Positions 63,158-64,000 of a stretch of DNA of 64,000 bases are shown one piece after another (positions within the stretch are counted from its first letter, which is position 1; each line of letters begins with the position of its first letter). The stretch is taken from contig NZ_JAFEWF010000001.1 of assembly GCF_017355835.1 (NCBI RefSeq), forward strand, positions 744,001 to 808,000, given 5' to 3'. A program made the translations under genes and the position numbers. The notes under the pieces are model-generated. The model was not told the origin of the DNA. It saw only the letters and a program-made list of their open reading frames with translations, and made no database searches. Source of the DNA: Desertivirga brevis (lineage in GTDB: Bacteria; Bacteroidota; Bacteroidia; Sphingobacteriales; Sphingobacteriaceae).

Positions 63158-64000
63158 CTATCTTGAACTATAAGAAGCCGACTTATTCTTTAGTTCGTTA
63201 ATGTTCCCCTCTGATACAATATTGCTAACCGTATTTGTAATCACACCTAGCCATGTATATCCAGCTTTAAAGTGATTACGGTATACATAAACATTTCTGC
63301 TACCTGGGGAAGCTTGTACACGGATACAATGAGCATTCGTATATATGGTATTCTCTTCGATAGTGATATCAGAAACCGCACGAGTGGCATTGTATGTACC
63401 CAGAACGATGGCTGAAGAGTTACCTGAAGAAGCTCTTGTATCAATAGTGTTTTTCACTATCCTGATATTATTCAGGTTGTATTTACCCCCTCCAAGTTGT
63501 ACTCCTCCAACATTCGGATTCTTAGTTTTGATTACATTATTGCTAATTACAACACCAGTACCGTCTTCTGTGAAGCCAGGAGATATTGCGATGCAACCTG
63601 CATGGATAGTATTGCCGGTTATTGTATTATTTGAACCGAAAACTTCATACCCGCTACGATGGTTTCCGTTTCCTCCATTCATAACGTTCCCGCTGAATAC
63701 TGTTCCTTTATAATATCCGGAGATTCCGTTTCCTCCTAATCCTTTCGGATCGTTAAGCTTATTATCTGCAATTTTAGAGTTAGTTACATATGCAGCTGCA
63801 CATTCAATTGCAAATTGCTTACCATGCGTGTTTTCAAAGGTATTACCGATAATGCGGGTATTGAAATTTTCCTGGCTTTGTAATTGCAGGGATGGAGAGT
63901 TAGGATTTACAAGTCCCCAGCGGGTAAAGTCACAGTTCGATACCACTGCGTCCTTTGTTCCTCTAAGCTCCAATGAGGTGCGACCACCGTCGGTAAAGCG
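63158..64000 (-). CDS. Parallel-beta-helix (pectate-lyase-like) protein, 5' end missing
   Basis: The frame is open to the window edge; the first complete residues are RFTDGGRTSLELRG and no start is visible, so only the C-terminal part of about 281 residues is present. It is built from right-handed beta-helix coils of about 22-25 residues with N-x-I/V-x-x-N-x-I (NNTITGNTIHAGC, IRIVKNTIDTR, ITIEENTIYT). Such folds occur in polysaccharide lyases and hydrolases, including lyase family 6. The catalytic residues and any signal would lie outside the window. Confidence 0.85.
   Translation of the reverse strand, partial: RFTDGGRTSLELRGTKDAVVSNCDFTRWGLVNPNSPSLQLQSQENFNTRIIGNTFENTHGKQFAIECAAAYVTNSKIADNKLNDPKGLGGNGISGYYKGTVFSGNVMNGGNGNHRSGYEVFGSNNTITGNTIHAGCIAISPGFTEDGTGVVISNNVIKTKNPNVGGVQLGGGKYNLNNIRIVKNTIDTRASSGNSSAIVLGTYNATRAVSDITIEENTIYTNAHCIRVQASPGSRNVYVYRNHFKAGYTWLGVITNTVSNIVSEGNINELKNKSASYSSR

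Overview
The window looks like a chromosomal segment of a Bacteroidota member, most likely Sphingobacteriaceae (Pedobacter-like). The signs are a SusC/SusD pair under ECF sigma/FecR control, several TonB-dependent receptors with carboxypeptidase-regulatory N-termini, many lipoproteins, TAnnTTTG-type -7 promoter boxes, and DUF6266, RteC-like and BlaI/M56 genes. Base composition is moderately AT-rich. No rRNA, IS element or CRISPR array was seen. One tRNA (Pro, anticodon TGG) lies at 43254-43327.

Layout. (1) 1-5.4 kb: accessory genes, mostly minus strand, including a SUKH-like protein and two adjacent small cytoplasmic proteins that resemble orphan immunity genes, then a secreted TPR protein. 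(2) 5.6-10.65 kb: a mobile-element-like island. It holds a small ORF, a winged-helix/replication-type regulator with a coding tandem repeat, an RteC-like protein, a helically phased array of CCGAA/CCGCA motifs ending in a -7 box, and a plus-strand cassette (DUF6266, DUF5675, a TM/coiled-coil protein, a hydrophobic protein) closed by a strong terminator. A helix-turn-helix (excisionase-type) gene faces it. (3) 10.9-17.6 kb: a BlaI repressor with palindromic operators, an M56 (BlaR1-like) membrane metalloprotease, a secreted S41 peptidase, a frameshifted TonB-dependent receptor and a secreted repeat protein. (4) 17.7-34.9 kb: a GH2 glycosidase, lipoproteins, an outer-membrane receptor plus CBM9-like exported partner, a DoxX-like membrane protein, an NTF2-like protein, a serine beta-lactamase-family hydrolase, an SDR oxidoreductase beside an AraC regulator, and a DUF885 protein.

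(5) 34.9-43.1 kb: a complete uptake locus on the minus strand in the order ECF sigma, FecR anti-sigma, SusC, SusD and exported metallophosphoesterase, suggesting import of a phosphorylated substrate. (6) 43.3-53.5 kb: mostly housekeeping genes: tRNA-Pro, an App1-type phosphatase, a PAS histidine kinase with an unusual C-terminal extension, DUF4230, riboflavin synthase, pirin, RpoN, a MaoC hydratase and dienelactone hydrolase. (7) 53.8-59.5 kb: a six-gene SUF iron-sulfur operon (sufB, C, D, S, E and a DUF59 gene). (8) 59.5-64 kb: a DUF6174 lipoprotein, a LutA/YkgE-type Fe-S protein, an Atg22/UMF1-type MFS transporter, DUF2059, DUF3820 and a truncated parallel-beta-helix protein running off the window end.

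The least explained parts are the phased motif array and DUF6266/DUF5675 cassette (about 8.0-10.2 kb), the orphan immunity-like cluster (1.8-4.4 kb) and the BlaI/M56 locus (10.9-17.6 kb). All family assignments come from reading motifs by eye; no database search was run.
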